A stretch of DNA of 13,846 nt from Candidatus Woesearchaeota archaeon (GTDB taxonomy: Archaea; Nanobdellota; Nanobdellia; Woesearchaeales; JACPBV01): assembly GCA_019323195.1 (NCBI GenBank), contig JAHWHQ010000113.1, forward strand, positions 1 through 13,846, given 5' to 3'. This document shows positions 7,718 through 13,323 of the stretch, piece by piece (positions within the stretch are counted from its first letter, which is position 1; each line of letters opens with the position of its first letter). The position numbers and the translations under genes are program-made. A model generated the notes under the pieces. That model was given only the letters and a program-made list of their open reading frames with translations. It did not search any database and was not told the origin of the DNA.

Positions 7718-8614
7718 TTACTTATCACCAAACAAATCAGTACTTAAATATTTTTCCCCTCCGTCAGGGAGCAAAACAACAATCAAGCCTTCTTTTAGCT
7801 CTTTAGCCTTCTGCATGGCAACAAACATGGAAGCGCCTGAGGACATGCCTGCAAATATGCCTTCTTGTTTTGCTAGCCTTCTTGCCATCTCATAGGCGTC
7901 TTCATCTTCTATGGTAATTTTCTCATCCAATAACTTTTTATCATATATCGAAGGCTTATAGGATTCTTTCATGTTCTTCAATCCCTGGACCTTATGCCCA
8001 AGAACAGGCTCAACACCTATCACCTTAATATCCTTATTGTGCTCTTTCAGCCGTTTAGATACGCCGTGCAATGTTCCGAATGTCCCTATTGTAGAAACAA
8101 ACATAGTAACTTTTCCATCAGTCTGTTTTAATATCTCCTCTCCTGTGCCATAGTAATGGGCTTTCCAGTTATCCTCATTATTGAACTGGTCCGGAACGAA
8201 ATATTTGTCAGGCTCTTTCCTTGCCATCTCATATACCTTTTCTATGGCGCCGTCTGTCCTTTTTTTCGGGTCTGTCAATAAGATATCTGCACCAAAGGCC
8301 TTTAGTATCTTTCTTCTCTCAACACTTACAGACTCTGACATTACAAACAATGCTTTATATCCTTTAACAGCAGAAACCATGGCTAACCCAATGCCTGTAT
8401 TTCCTGATGTTGGCTCCAGGATAATCTTGTCCTTGGTAAGACCACCGGATTTTTCAGCGGACTCTATCATGCTTAAGGCAATCCTGTCCTTGACAGATCC
8501 GCCAGGGTTAAACCTCTCTAATTTTGCATATATCTCAACATTCTTGTTCGGGTTCAGCCTGTTTATTCTGACTAAGGGCGTGTTTCCGATTGTCTGCAGG
8601 ATGTTGTTGTACAT
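7718..8614 (-). CDS. cysK: Cysteine synthase family PLP enzyme (O-acetyl- or O-phosphoserine sulfhydrylase)
   Basis: Beta-replacement enzyme that makes cysteine from an activated serine and sulfide. The 298-residue protein has the PLP lysine K42 in GGSVKDR, the substrate loop TSGNTG (69-74), a phosphate-binding glycine loop written STIGTFGTLHG rather than the usual GTGGT, and a C-terminal LLPDGGEKYLST segment. The length fits CysK/CysM. The sequence alone does not say whether the donor is O-acetylserine, O-phosphoserine or another serine derivative, and a cystathionine beta-synthase activity is not excluded. No serine acetyltransferase is present here. The gene starts 32 nt after the 3' end of tRNA-Cys on the same strand and is followed by cysS. 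A GGAGGT motif 9 nt before the ATG supports this start. Confidence 0.92.
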   Translation of the reverse strand: MYNNILQTIGNTPLVRINRLNPNKNVEIYAKLERFNPGGSVKDRIALSMIESAEKSGGLTKDKIILEPTSGNTGIGLAMVSAVKGYKALFVMSESVSVERRKILKAFGADILLTDPKKRTDGAIEKVYEMARKEPDKYFVPDQFNNEDNWKAHYYGTGEEILKQTDGKVTMFVSTIGTFGTLHGVSKRLKEHNKDIKVIGVEPVLGHKVQGLKNMKESYKPSIYDKKLLDEKITIEDEDAYEMARRLAKQEGIFAGMSSGASMFVAMQKAKELKEGLIVVLLPDGGEKYLSTDLFGDK

Positions 8615-8623
8615 TTTTTAGTG

Positions 8624-8629
8624 ACCTCC
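8624..8629 (-). promoter_or_regulatory. Strong Shine-Dalgarno motif of cysK
   Basis: Minus-strand GGAGGT, 9 nt before the cysK ATG. It is the clearest ribosome-binding site in the window and implies a leader, as expected if transcription starts upstream at or before tRNA-Cys. Confidence 0.7.
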
Positions 8630-8638
8630 ATAAAGGAA

Positions 8639-8644
8639 TTATAA
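8639..8644 (-). promoter_or_regulatory. TATA-like box between tRNA-Cys and cysK
   Basis: Minus-strand TTATAA centred about 27 nt before the cysK ATG, the leaderless spacing seen elsewhere here. It competes with the read-through model suggested by the strong GGAGGT. Both could operate. Confidence 0.4.
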
Positions 8645-8646
8645 GA

Positions 8647-8748
8647 GGGAGCGGAGGGATTTGAACCCCCGAATATCCGCTCTGCAGGCGGACGCCCTAA
8701 CCTGACATAAGAATCCCTTATGCCATTTAGCCACTTGGCCACGCTCCC
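8647..8748 (-). tRNA. tRNA-Cys (GCA) with a 28-30 nt insertion in or after the D arm
   Basis: Acceptor stem GGGAGCG/CGCTCCC, positions 8-9 TG, anticodon stem TCCGC/GCGGA around loop CTGCAGA (anticodon GCA, 8685-8683), 5-nt variable loop, and T arm GGGGG-TTCAAAT-CCCTC. Base 73 is U, the cysteine identity base, and CCA is not encoded. The gene is 102 nt, about 30 longer than normal; the excess lies before the anticodon stem. Removing 8730-8701 leaves D arm GCCAAGTGGTTAGGGC. Removing 8721-8694 leaves a 4-bp D stem GCCA/TGGC with a 10-nt loop. Either gives a regular cloverleaf. An intron is therefore likely, though its ends are not settled. cysK follows on the same strand. Confidence 0.93.
8701..8730 (-). 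other. Putative non-canonical tRNA-Cys intron (30-nt model)
   Basis: The insertion forms a hairpin with stem TGGCATAAG/CTTATGTCA (9 bp, one G-U) around GGATT, flanked by CTAA/TTAG pairing. If removed, the D loop reads AGTGGTTA with G18, G19 and A21 in place. A shift of 1-2 nt is possible because G residues flank both ends. I could not draw a perfect bulge-helix-bulge motif, so the exact ends are uncertain. The alternative is a 28-nt intron at 8694-8721. Confidence 0.6.
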
Positions 8749-8836
8749 TTAGTGATCTAACTAAAACGATGAAAGAATTCTAGCAGCAACAAATGCAGTT
8801 TACCATCATTCTAGTATTGTGAATATAGAGGATATA

Positions 8837-8844
8837 TTTAAATA
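8837..8844 (+). promoter_or_regulatory. TATA box of the UPF0280 gene
   Basis: TTTAAATA centred 26.5 nt before the ATG at 8867. It lies inside the longer GTG-started frame (from 8819), so it decides in favour of the ATG. Confidence 0.65.
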
Positions 8845-8866
8845 TTCCTTTTTTATACCAATTATT

Positions 8867-9604
8867 ATGTATATTGAAGAGATCCTATACAAAAACAGCA
8901 GGATAAAGGTCTTGACAGACAAAAAAACATTAGTCAAAAAGGCATTTGATGAGCTGGTAAAGCAAAGGACATTGATCGAGAACTATATAAAAAAGGATGT
9001 ATTATTCCTTTCTGCATTAAGGCCGTATAAGATAAGAAAAGATGCGCCTAAGATTGTCAGGGTTATGGCAGAAGGGGCTGATATAGCTAATGTCGGGCCG
9101 ATGGCTGCTGTTGCAGGGGCAATAGCTGAGTCCATAGCAAGAAGATTGGTCCAGAAAGGGGCAAAGACAGCTGTAGTTGAAAACGGCGGTGATATCTTTG
9201 CAATAACAAACAAGGAGATAATAATAGGATTGTTCTCAGGGCAGAATAAGGTTGCAGAGAAGCTTGCATTTAAGCTTAATAAAGATAATACACCTTTAGC
9301 GATATGCTCATCATCATCATTACTTGGGCATTCTATAAGCTTTGGCAAGTGCGATCTGGCTACTGTCTTTTCAAGAAAAGCGCATGTAGCAGATGCAGCT
9401 GCTACAGCTGTAGCAAATAAGGTAAAATGTATGGAAGATATACAGAAGACGCTTAACTGGGCAGTAAAGCTGAAAGATGTTCAAGGAATTATTATAATAA
9501 AAGACCACAAGATAGGGATGATCGGCGATATCCCGAAACTATTGCTAAGCAAGGATGAGAGATTAAGGGAGAAGGTCACTAAGGATGTTATTTATGGGTT
9601 TTAG
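8867..9604 (+). CDS. UPF0280 / COG2122 ApbE-like protein linked to sulfide-dependent homocysteine synthesis
   Basis: A 245-residue protein from the ATG at 8867, matching the usual UPF0280 length. Family segments are NVGPMAAVAGAIAE (75-88), VVENGGDIFA (103-112), CSSSS...GHSISFGKCD (147-163) and VADAAATAVAN (174-184). The last resembles the ADA-x-ATA metal-site motif of the ApbE flavin transferase superfamily, although this branch has no proven flavinylation activity that I know of. In Methanosarcina a COG2122 gene was linked genetically to homocysteine synthesis from low sulfide together with the DUF39 and NIL-ferredoxin genes, both of which lie 2 kb away here. A GTG at 8819 would add 16 residues, but the TATA box argues against it. 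The gene converges with the 354-residue unknown, leaving 21 nt between stops. Confidence 0.9.
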   Translation: MYIEEILYKNSRIKVLTDKKTLVKKAFDELVKQRTLIENYIKKDVLFLSALRPYKIRKDAPKIVRVMAEGADIANVGPMAAVAGAIAESIARRLVQKGAKTAVVENGGDIFAITNKEIIIGLFSGQNKVAEKLAFKLNKDNTPLAICSSSSLLGHSISFGKCDLATVFSRKAHVADAAATAVANKVKCMEDIQKTLNWAVKLKDVQGIIIIKDHKIGMIGDIPKLLLSKDERLREKVTKDVIYGF

Positions 9605-9625
9605 CAATCTGCTTTCTTATAAAAA

Positions 9626-10690
9626 TTAACCCCCTGAAACTTTCTCTAGATTTAACCTGTTATGTTCATAGGTTATCTTCAGAATTTCACTTGTTACAAC
9701 ACGCTGAAGTGTTATATTTTGTGGAATTGCAATACCGCTCGCATAATCATATGTAATCCCAATACTCCTTGGACAATAGCCCTCTGGAGCTATATAAGCA
9801 GTTACATTTCCATCATCATCCCTTTTCCATACCTTCCTGTTTTCACCACCACCATCTTTGAGATTAGGAAACCTTTCTTCAAGTTTCAATCCTTTTGGGC
9901 CCCATACAATAGATTGGATAGGGGTTTTCCTTTTTTCTTTCTTACCATTGTACACATCTAATCTCTTTCTTACCCCTTCTTCAGTGTAAAGATAGTCGTA
10001 TTCTCCATGAATATTATATCCTTTTTCTTTTTCATCTTTAGTATAGATGGTTGTATGGATAATATTACCCTTCTCATCAGTATCTATTACGTATTTTCCA
10101 TCACGTACATATAATATTACGCTATTTTCTTTTATCTCAAAGTCAAATCTACTAAGACGAAAGTCAGTGTTAGGTTCAATTATTTTTTGGTTCATCTTAA
10201 TTTCTCCTGGATTATAATCAAACCTTGTAGTGCTAAGATGTGGGATATAATTAAGATAACCCCCACCCTTAGCTAAGGATTCTTCAATTGATGTTCCTTC
10301 TTCCATCATTCTGTTTATCTGACGGCTTTCTATCTCTTTTATTCGCCCTAGCTCATCATACCCTATCAAATGGATCTTGCTGTCAATCAGATTCCTGAAC
10401 TGCTCATCAGTCCAATCCTGCCTTACCCTTTTAATTCTTCCTGAATCATCAGAAACAAAAGAGAACATTCCTAGGTCTAGGCCATTATGCGCTAATTCAA
10501 TCTTTCTTTTAATACCTTCTTTATCTTCCAAAGAGAACTGTGCTAATATAGCTGCAGGTGACCTATCCCATTGATAACCTTTCCCTCTTGCACCGTCAAA
10601 AGCCCCATTATCAAAAATAAAGCGCTCTTTTATTAATTCCTGTACAACCATATCGTTAGGTGAAAGTGCAACTACTGTTTTACTTGCCAT
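9626..10690 (-). CDS. Unrecognised 354-residue protein with YD/RHS-like short motifs
   Basis: No family recognised. Several segments follow an aromatic/acid-x-x-G-x-I/V pattern with alternating strand residues: SDDSGRIKRV (80-89), YDELGRIKEIE (111-121), DTDEKGNIIHT (203-213), RDDDGNVTAYI (290-300) and ITYDYASGIAI (312-322). The second matches the YD repeat core found in RHS and cell-wall-associated proteins. There is no signal peptide, membrane segment or obvious catalytic motif, so a cytoplasmic beta-rich protein is likely. The frame has an earlier ATG (10705), but a TATA box centred 26.5 nt before the second ATG (10690, MASKTVV) favours the shorter form. It is a single gene, divergent from the next one. 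It might be a nucleotide-free structural or toxin-like relic; that is speculation. Confidence 0.8.
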   Translation of the reverse strand: MASKTVVALSPNDMVVQELIKERFIFDNGAFDGARGKGYQWDRSPAAILAQFSLEDKEGIKRKIELAHNGLDLGMFSFVSDDSGRIKRVRQDWTDEQFRNLIDSKIHLIGYDELGRIKEIESRQINRMMEEGTSIEESLAKGGGYLNYIPHLSTTRFDYNPGEIKMNQKIIEPNTDFRLSRFDFEIKENSVILYVRDGKYVIDTDEKGNIIHTTIYTKDEKEKGYNIHGEYDYLYTEEGVRKRLDVYNGKKEKRKTPIQSIVWGPKGLKLEERFPNLKDGGGENRKVWKRDDDGNVTAYIAPEGYCPRSIGITYDYASGIAIPQNITLQRVVTSEILKITYEHNRLNLEKVSGG

Positions 10691-10712
10691 TAGGTATAGA
10701 AACATAGTTAGA

Positions 10713-10720
10713 TATTTAAA
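10713..10720 (-). promoter_or_regulatory. TATA box of the 354-residue gene
   Basis: Minus-strand TTTAAATA, identical to the box before the UPF0280 gene, centred 26.5 nt before the ATG at 10690 and only 11-12 nt before the ATG at 10705. It therefore selects the downstream start. Confidence 0.65.
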
Positions 10721-10792
10721 CCTTTCCTTAAATAACTATCAATAAGTTGATAAAGCATATCTTTATTTAATAGTAACTAAAAAATAGAAAGA

Positions 10793-10799
10793 TTTATAG
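10793..10799 (+). promoter_or_regulatory. TATA-like box of the 215-residue gene
   Basis: TTTATAG centred 30 nt before the ATG at 10826. The leader would be absent or only a few nucleotides long. Confidence 0.5.
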
Positions 10800-10825
10800 G
10801 GAGAAGAAAAGGTCTTTAATAAATT

Positions 10826-11473
10826 ATGGGATTAAAGAAACCATTTGATATATTAATCATTGAATCACCAGGGCATTATGAAGATTTAGTAATTGAGGGT
10901 GAAGGTTTATGGGTACAAAAAGAGGATTCTTTAAGGAATCTTGGAGATTTATGCAGGGAACATAAAATTCCTGTGTATCTGTCTGGATCTGAGGGTAAAG
11001 ATGATTATTTTATCAGGGATCTTTTTGCGGGTTGTAAGTACCTACAGGGTTTAAAAATGGAAGACCTTAAAGATCAAGGTTCAGATGGACAGGTTAAAAT
11101 TATGATATCTGGAGGGTACCTATGTTACGTAGATGATGAAGATCTTCAACAAATAATTGAAATCGAACCAAATCATGATCAAATTGTGAACTTGGATAAA
11201 ACTGATGATTCAAGAAGAATTGCCATTCTAGATGGCTGTGTTGCTGCAAGAGCTACTAAAATCATAAAATATTTTGAAACAATTGGAAGTATGGAGAGCA
11301 GAATTTATCTTGATGGTAGATCAACTGTAGATATAGATAATAATCTCAATCCTAACTTAGTGTACCTTGTTAAAAAATCAGGCAATTATATTCCGAAGGG
11401 ACAAACTGTCGAAGATGCTCTGCCCTATGTGGTAACAAAAACGGTCTCTCGTAACGAGATTATATCCACATAA
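10826..11473 (+). CDS. Unrecognised protein, possibly a divergent isochorismatase-like hydrolase fold
   Basis: A 215-residue protein not assigned to a family. Its layout recalls the cysteine-hydrolase (isochorismatase-like) alpha/beta fold: a first strand FDILIIES (7-14), a helix ending DLCREHKIPVYLS (41-53), where such proteins have a 'x-x-IPV' strand, and ILDGCVAARATKI (134-146), which places C138 where the catalytic cysteine of a CV-x-x-TA motif would be. The strand IYLDGRST (160-167) follows. The usual N-terminal aspartate and the central lysine of the triad are not obvious: position 13 is E, and K91 in VKIMIS is only a candidate. The assignment is therefore weak and the protein may be inactive or unrelated. 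It has its own promoter, divergent from the 354-residue gene. Confidence 0.75.
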   Translation: MGLKKPFDILIIESPGHYEDLVIEGEGLWVQKEDSLRNLGDLCREHKIPVYLSGSEGKDDYFIRDLFAGCKYLQGLKMEDLKDQGSDGQVKIMISGGYLCYVDDEDLQQIIEIEPNHDQIVNLDKTDDSRRIAILDGCVAARATKIIKYFETIGSMESRIYLDGRSTVDIDNNLNPNLVYLVKKSGNYIPKGQTVEDALPYVVTKTVSRNEIIST

Positions 11474-11530
11474 AAGAGGCATCTAAGAGATTTTCCCATT
11501 TCACGGGTTTAGGAAACGCCGTTCTATTAT

Positions 11531-11536
11531 AAAAAA
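11531..11536 (-). terminator. T-tract terminator candidate of the homocysteine operon
   Basis: Six T on the minus strand, in context TTATTTTTTATA, about 18 nt after the stop of the NIL-ferredoxin gene. It fits archaeal T-run termination. Confidence 0.4.
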
Positions 11537-11554
11537 TAAGAATTTTATTGGCTC

Positions 11555-11974
11555 CTAATACTTAATCTTCATAGCCCTGTACGGGCATACAGGGATGCAG
11601 GCTTCGCATAAGATACACTTTTCCTTGTCAAAACCTACCTCCATTGTTTTCCGGTCCTTGATATAGAGGGCTGATGTTGGGCAGTGGACAATGCAGGCGC
11701 TGCATTGGGTACACTTATCCTCGTCCCTTGTTATGTCCTTTTCCACAGGCTGGAGCTTTACGCCTAATTCTTTTAAATAGCCAATGCCTTTGGCATAATC
11801 GCTGTCTTCACCTGAAAGCTCCATTACCAATAACCCGCCTTCATCAGGGTCTACCTTTGCTTTCAATATGTTGAAAACAAGATTATATTCCTTAATGAGC
11901 TTGTAGATTATTGCCTTATCTGTAATCTCTTTTGGAAAATGCAGGACCAGCTTTTTTCTTGTGATTCTAATCAC
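11555..11974 (-). CDS. NIL-domain protein with two [4Fe-4S] ferredoxin motifs, partner of the DUF39 homocysteine enzyme
   Basis: A 139-residue two-domain protein. Residues 1-78 form a NIL domain (LVLHFPKEITDKAIIYKLIKEY start). Residues 85-139 carry two C-x2-C-x2-C-x3-C-P clusters: C88/C91/C94/C98 and C120/C123/C126/C130. This architecture and its position directly after DUF39 match the Methanosarcina protein that works with DUF39 to form homocysteine from aspartate semialdehyde and sulfide, presumably handling electrons or sulfur. The start is GTG at 11974, which overlaps the DUF39 stop by 8 nt, so translation is coupled. A GGAA motif lies a few nucleotides upstream within the DUF39 end. The function is inferred by homology and context. 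Confidence 0.93.
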   Translation of the reverse strand: MIRITRKKLVLHFPKEITDKAIIYKLIKEYNLVFNILKAKVDPDEGGLLVMELSGEDSDYAKGIGYLKELGVKLQPVEKDITRDEDKCTQCSACIVHCPTSALYIKDRKTMEVGFDKEKCILCEACIPVCPYRAMKIKY

Positions 11975-13169
11975 CTTTCTTCCTTATCTTAAGGGGCTTA
12001 AATATTTCATCCCAATCTGTTCCAGGAAGCGGCTGCGCAGGCTTGTTGAGCAGAAACTTTCCTTTTTCAATCTCTTTTTTGAGAAGAGCTGCTATCTTCA
12101 GGGCTTTAGGGTAAGAGGATAATGAAGAGGTTGGAACCTCCTTGCCATCAATCTCTATCTTTCCTGATTTCAATTCCTTATAGTTTCTTGTCCCTAAATT
12201 GCTTGTCTTGCAGAAAGGATAATCATTTGCATAATCAATTATTGACGTCTCTAAATCCTCGTCCTTTAATGCTGCGTATCCTGCGGTTTCCTCATCCAGT
12301 ATAGGGATCGGAACGCCAATGCCCATGCTTAGGGTTGCGCCGTAGCCTTTCATCGATGTCCCTACAATGAATTCAGGGTTCATCTCTTTCAGGTTTCCGA
12401 CAACTGCCAATGTCCCTGCTCCTCCTAAAGGGCAGCCGCTCTTATTCCTTTTGGCATGAGGGTCGTGCTGTGTACCCTGCCAATAAACATAGCCCTGAGC
12501 CCCTGCAAGAAAGATCCTTGTACCTATCCCTATGGTCTTGTAGAAAGGATCCTTTAACAATGGGCTGAGCTGGCCGGCAGAGCAATAGCTGGCATTTCCA
12601 ACATTGGGCTTTAAAGCGCCCATGTAGGTGTAGATGGTTTTTTGTGATTTGTTTATAGCTATTCCGTAATTCTGGTAGCAGTTCCTTGGATTGCACAAAA
12701 CTGCTTCGTTCAGCTCCTTGATGTTTATATAGGTCTCAAGCTCTTTTCTTTGGTAGCCGTCAGTGCCATAAGCAGTAGCTTTAAGCTTGACATCCTTGCC
12801 TGCAACAAGGTCATGTATCACATGGCCTCCGCCATAGCTAAAGCTTCCTTTACCGTCTGAGTTTGCAGGGTCATGATCAGGTATCTCTGTCGCTCCAATG
12901 TAAAGGTCGACAGCCGCTAATCCTGCATATGCCTGGACATCATTAAGCCAGGCTTTCTGGATCTTTATCTTAGGGTTAGAGTGGCCTACATTAAGAAAGG
13001 CCCCTGAAGAGCACATAGGACCGAAAGTGGCAGTAGTAACAACATCCACCTCTTTTGCAGCATGTTTTAGACCTTTTTCTTCCACGAGATCAATAAATTT
13101 GTCAGCGCTTAAGACAACTGCCTGCTTATTCCTTATCTTCTCGTTAATCTCTTGGTAGGTCTTATGCAT
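11967..13169 (-). CDS. DUF39 / COG1900 homocysteine biosynthesis protein (aspartate semialdehyde sulfurtransferase)
   Basis: Member of the family shown genetically in Methanosarcina to convert aspartate semialdehyde and sulfide to homocysteine, replacing O-acyl-homoserine routes. Family segments run the full length: TTATFGPMCSSGAF with a probably catalytic cysteine (C53 from the ATG at 13169), GHSNPKI, YIGATEIPDHDPANSD, GSFSYGGGHVIHDL, a cysteine pair in LCNPRNCYQNYG (159 and 164), YWQGTQHDPHAKR, and GTSMKGYGATLSMGIGVPIP. The ATG at 13169 (MHKTYQEINEKI, the usual family start) is preferred. It has a GAGGT motif 8 nt upstream, whereas an upstream in-frame GTG at 13184 would give 405 residues. 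First gene of a two-gene operon with the NIL-ferredoxin gene. C-terminal NIL or CBS domains found in some relatives are absent. Confidence 0.94.
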   Translation of the reverse strand: MHKTYQEINEKIRNKQAVVLSADKFIDLVEEKGLKHAAKEVDVVTTATFGPMCSSGAFLNVGHSNPKIKIQKAWLNDVQAYAGLAAVDLYIGATEIPDHDPANSDGKGSFSYGGGHVIHDLVAGKDVKLKATAYGTDGYQRKELETYINIKELNEAVLCNPRNCYQNYGIAINKSQKTIYTYMGALKPNVGNASYCSAGQLSPLLKDPFYKTIGIGTRIFLAGAQGYVYWQGTQHDPHAKRNKSGCPLGGAGTLAVVGNLKEMNPEFIVGTSMKGYGATLSMGIGVPIPILDEETAGYAALKDEDLETSIIDYANDYPFCKTSNLGTRNYKELKSGKIEIDGKEVPTSSLSSYPKALKIAALLKKEIEKGKFLLNKPAQPLPGTDWDEIFKPLKIRKKGD

Positions 13170-13177
13170 AGTGAAAT

Positions 13178-13182
13178 ACCTC
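13178..13182 (-). promoter_or_regulatory. Shine-Dalgarno motif of the DUF39 gene
   Basis: Minus-strand GAGGT, 8 nt before the ATG at 13169. With the TATA box at 13203-13214 the mRNA would begin close to this motif, giving a very short leader. The alternative GTG at 13184 would overlap it. Confidence 0.5.
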
Positions 13183-13202
13183 ACCCTCTAAGCCTTAGAT
13201 TT

Positions 13203-13214
13203 CTATTTAAATAG
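13203..13214 (-). promoter_or_regulatory. TATA box of the DUF39 operon
   Basis: CTATTTAAATAG, itself a 12-bp palindrome, centred about 39 nt before the preferred ATG and 24 nt before the GTG at 13184. It predicts transcription starting near 13182. Confidence 0.55.
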
Positions 13215-13228
13215 TTTACTGACTTAAA

Positions 13229-13244
13229 TATTCTTATAAGAATA
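13229..13244. repeat. 16-bp perfect palindrome upstream of the DUF39 promoter
   Basis: TATTCTTATAAGAATA lies about 28 bp (centre to centre) upstream of the DUF39 TATA box, where an operator or activator site could sit. Its core is also TATA-like, so it may simply be an AT-rich promoter element. Confidence 0.55.
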
Positions 13245-13323
13245 ATATTATAGATTCCAATTCAACGTCTGCAAATTATATGATGTCTTTGAAAAAAATG
13301 TTTTTGTTATATTTAACCTAATT

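Noticed and set aside
8181..8621. 146-codon plus-strand frame opposite cysK
   Set aside because: Antisense shadow of a gene with intact PLP motifs; no independent support.
8694..8730. tRNA-Cys as a pseudogene disrupted by insertion
   Set aside because: All stems pair, U73 and the GCA anticodon are intact, and removing the insert leaves a regular D arm, so an intron is a better explanation than decay.
8819..8866. GTG-initiated extension of the UPF0280 protein
   Set aside because: It contains the probable TATA box (8837-8844), and the length without it fits the family.
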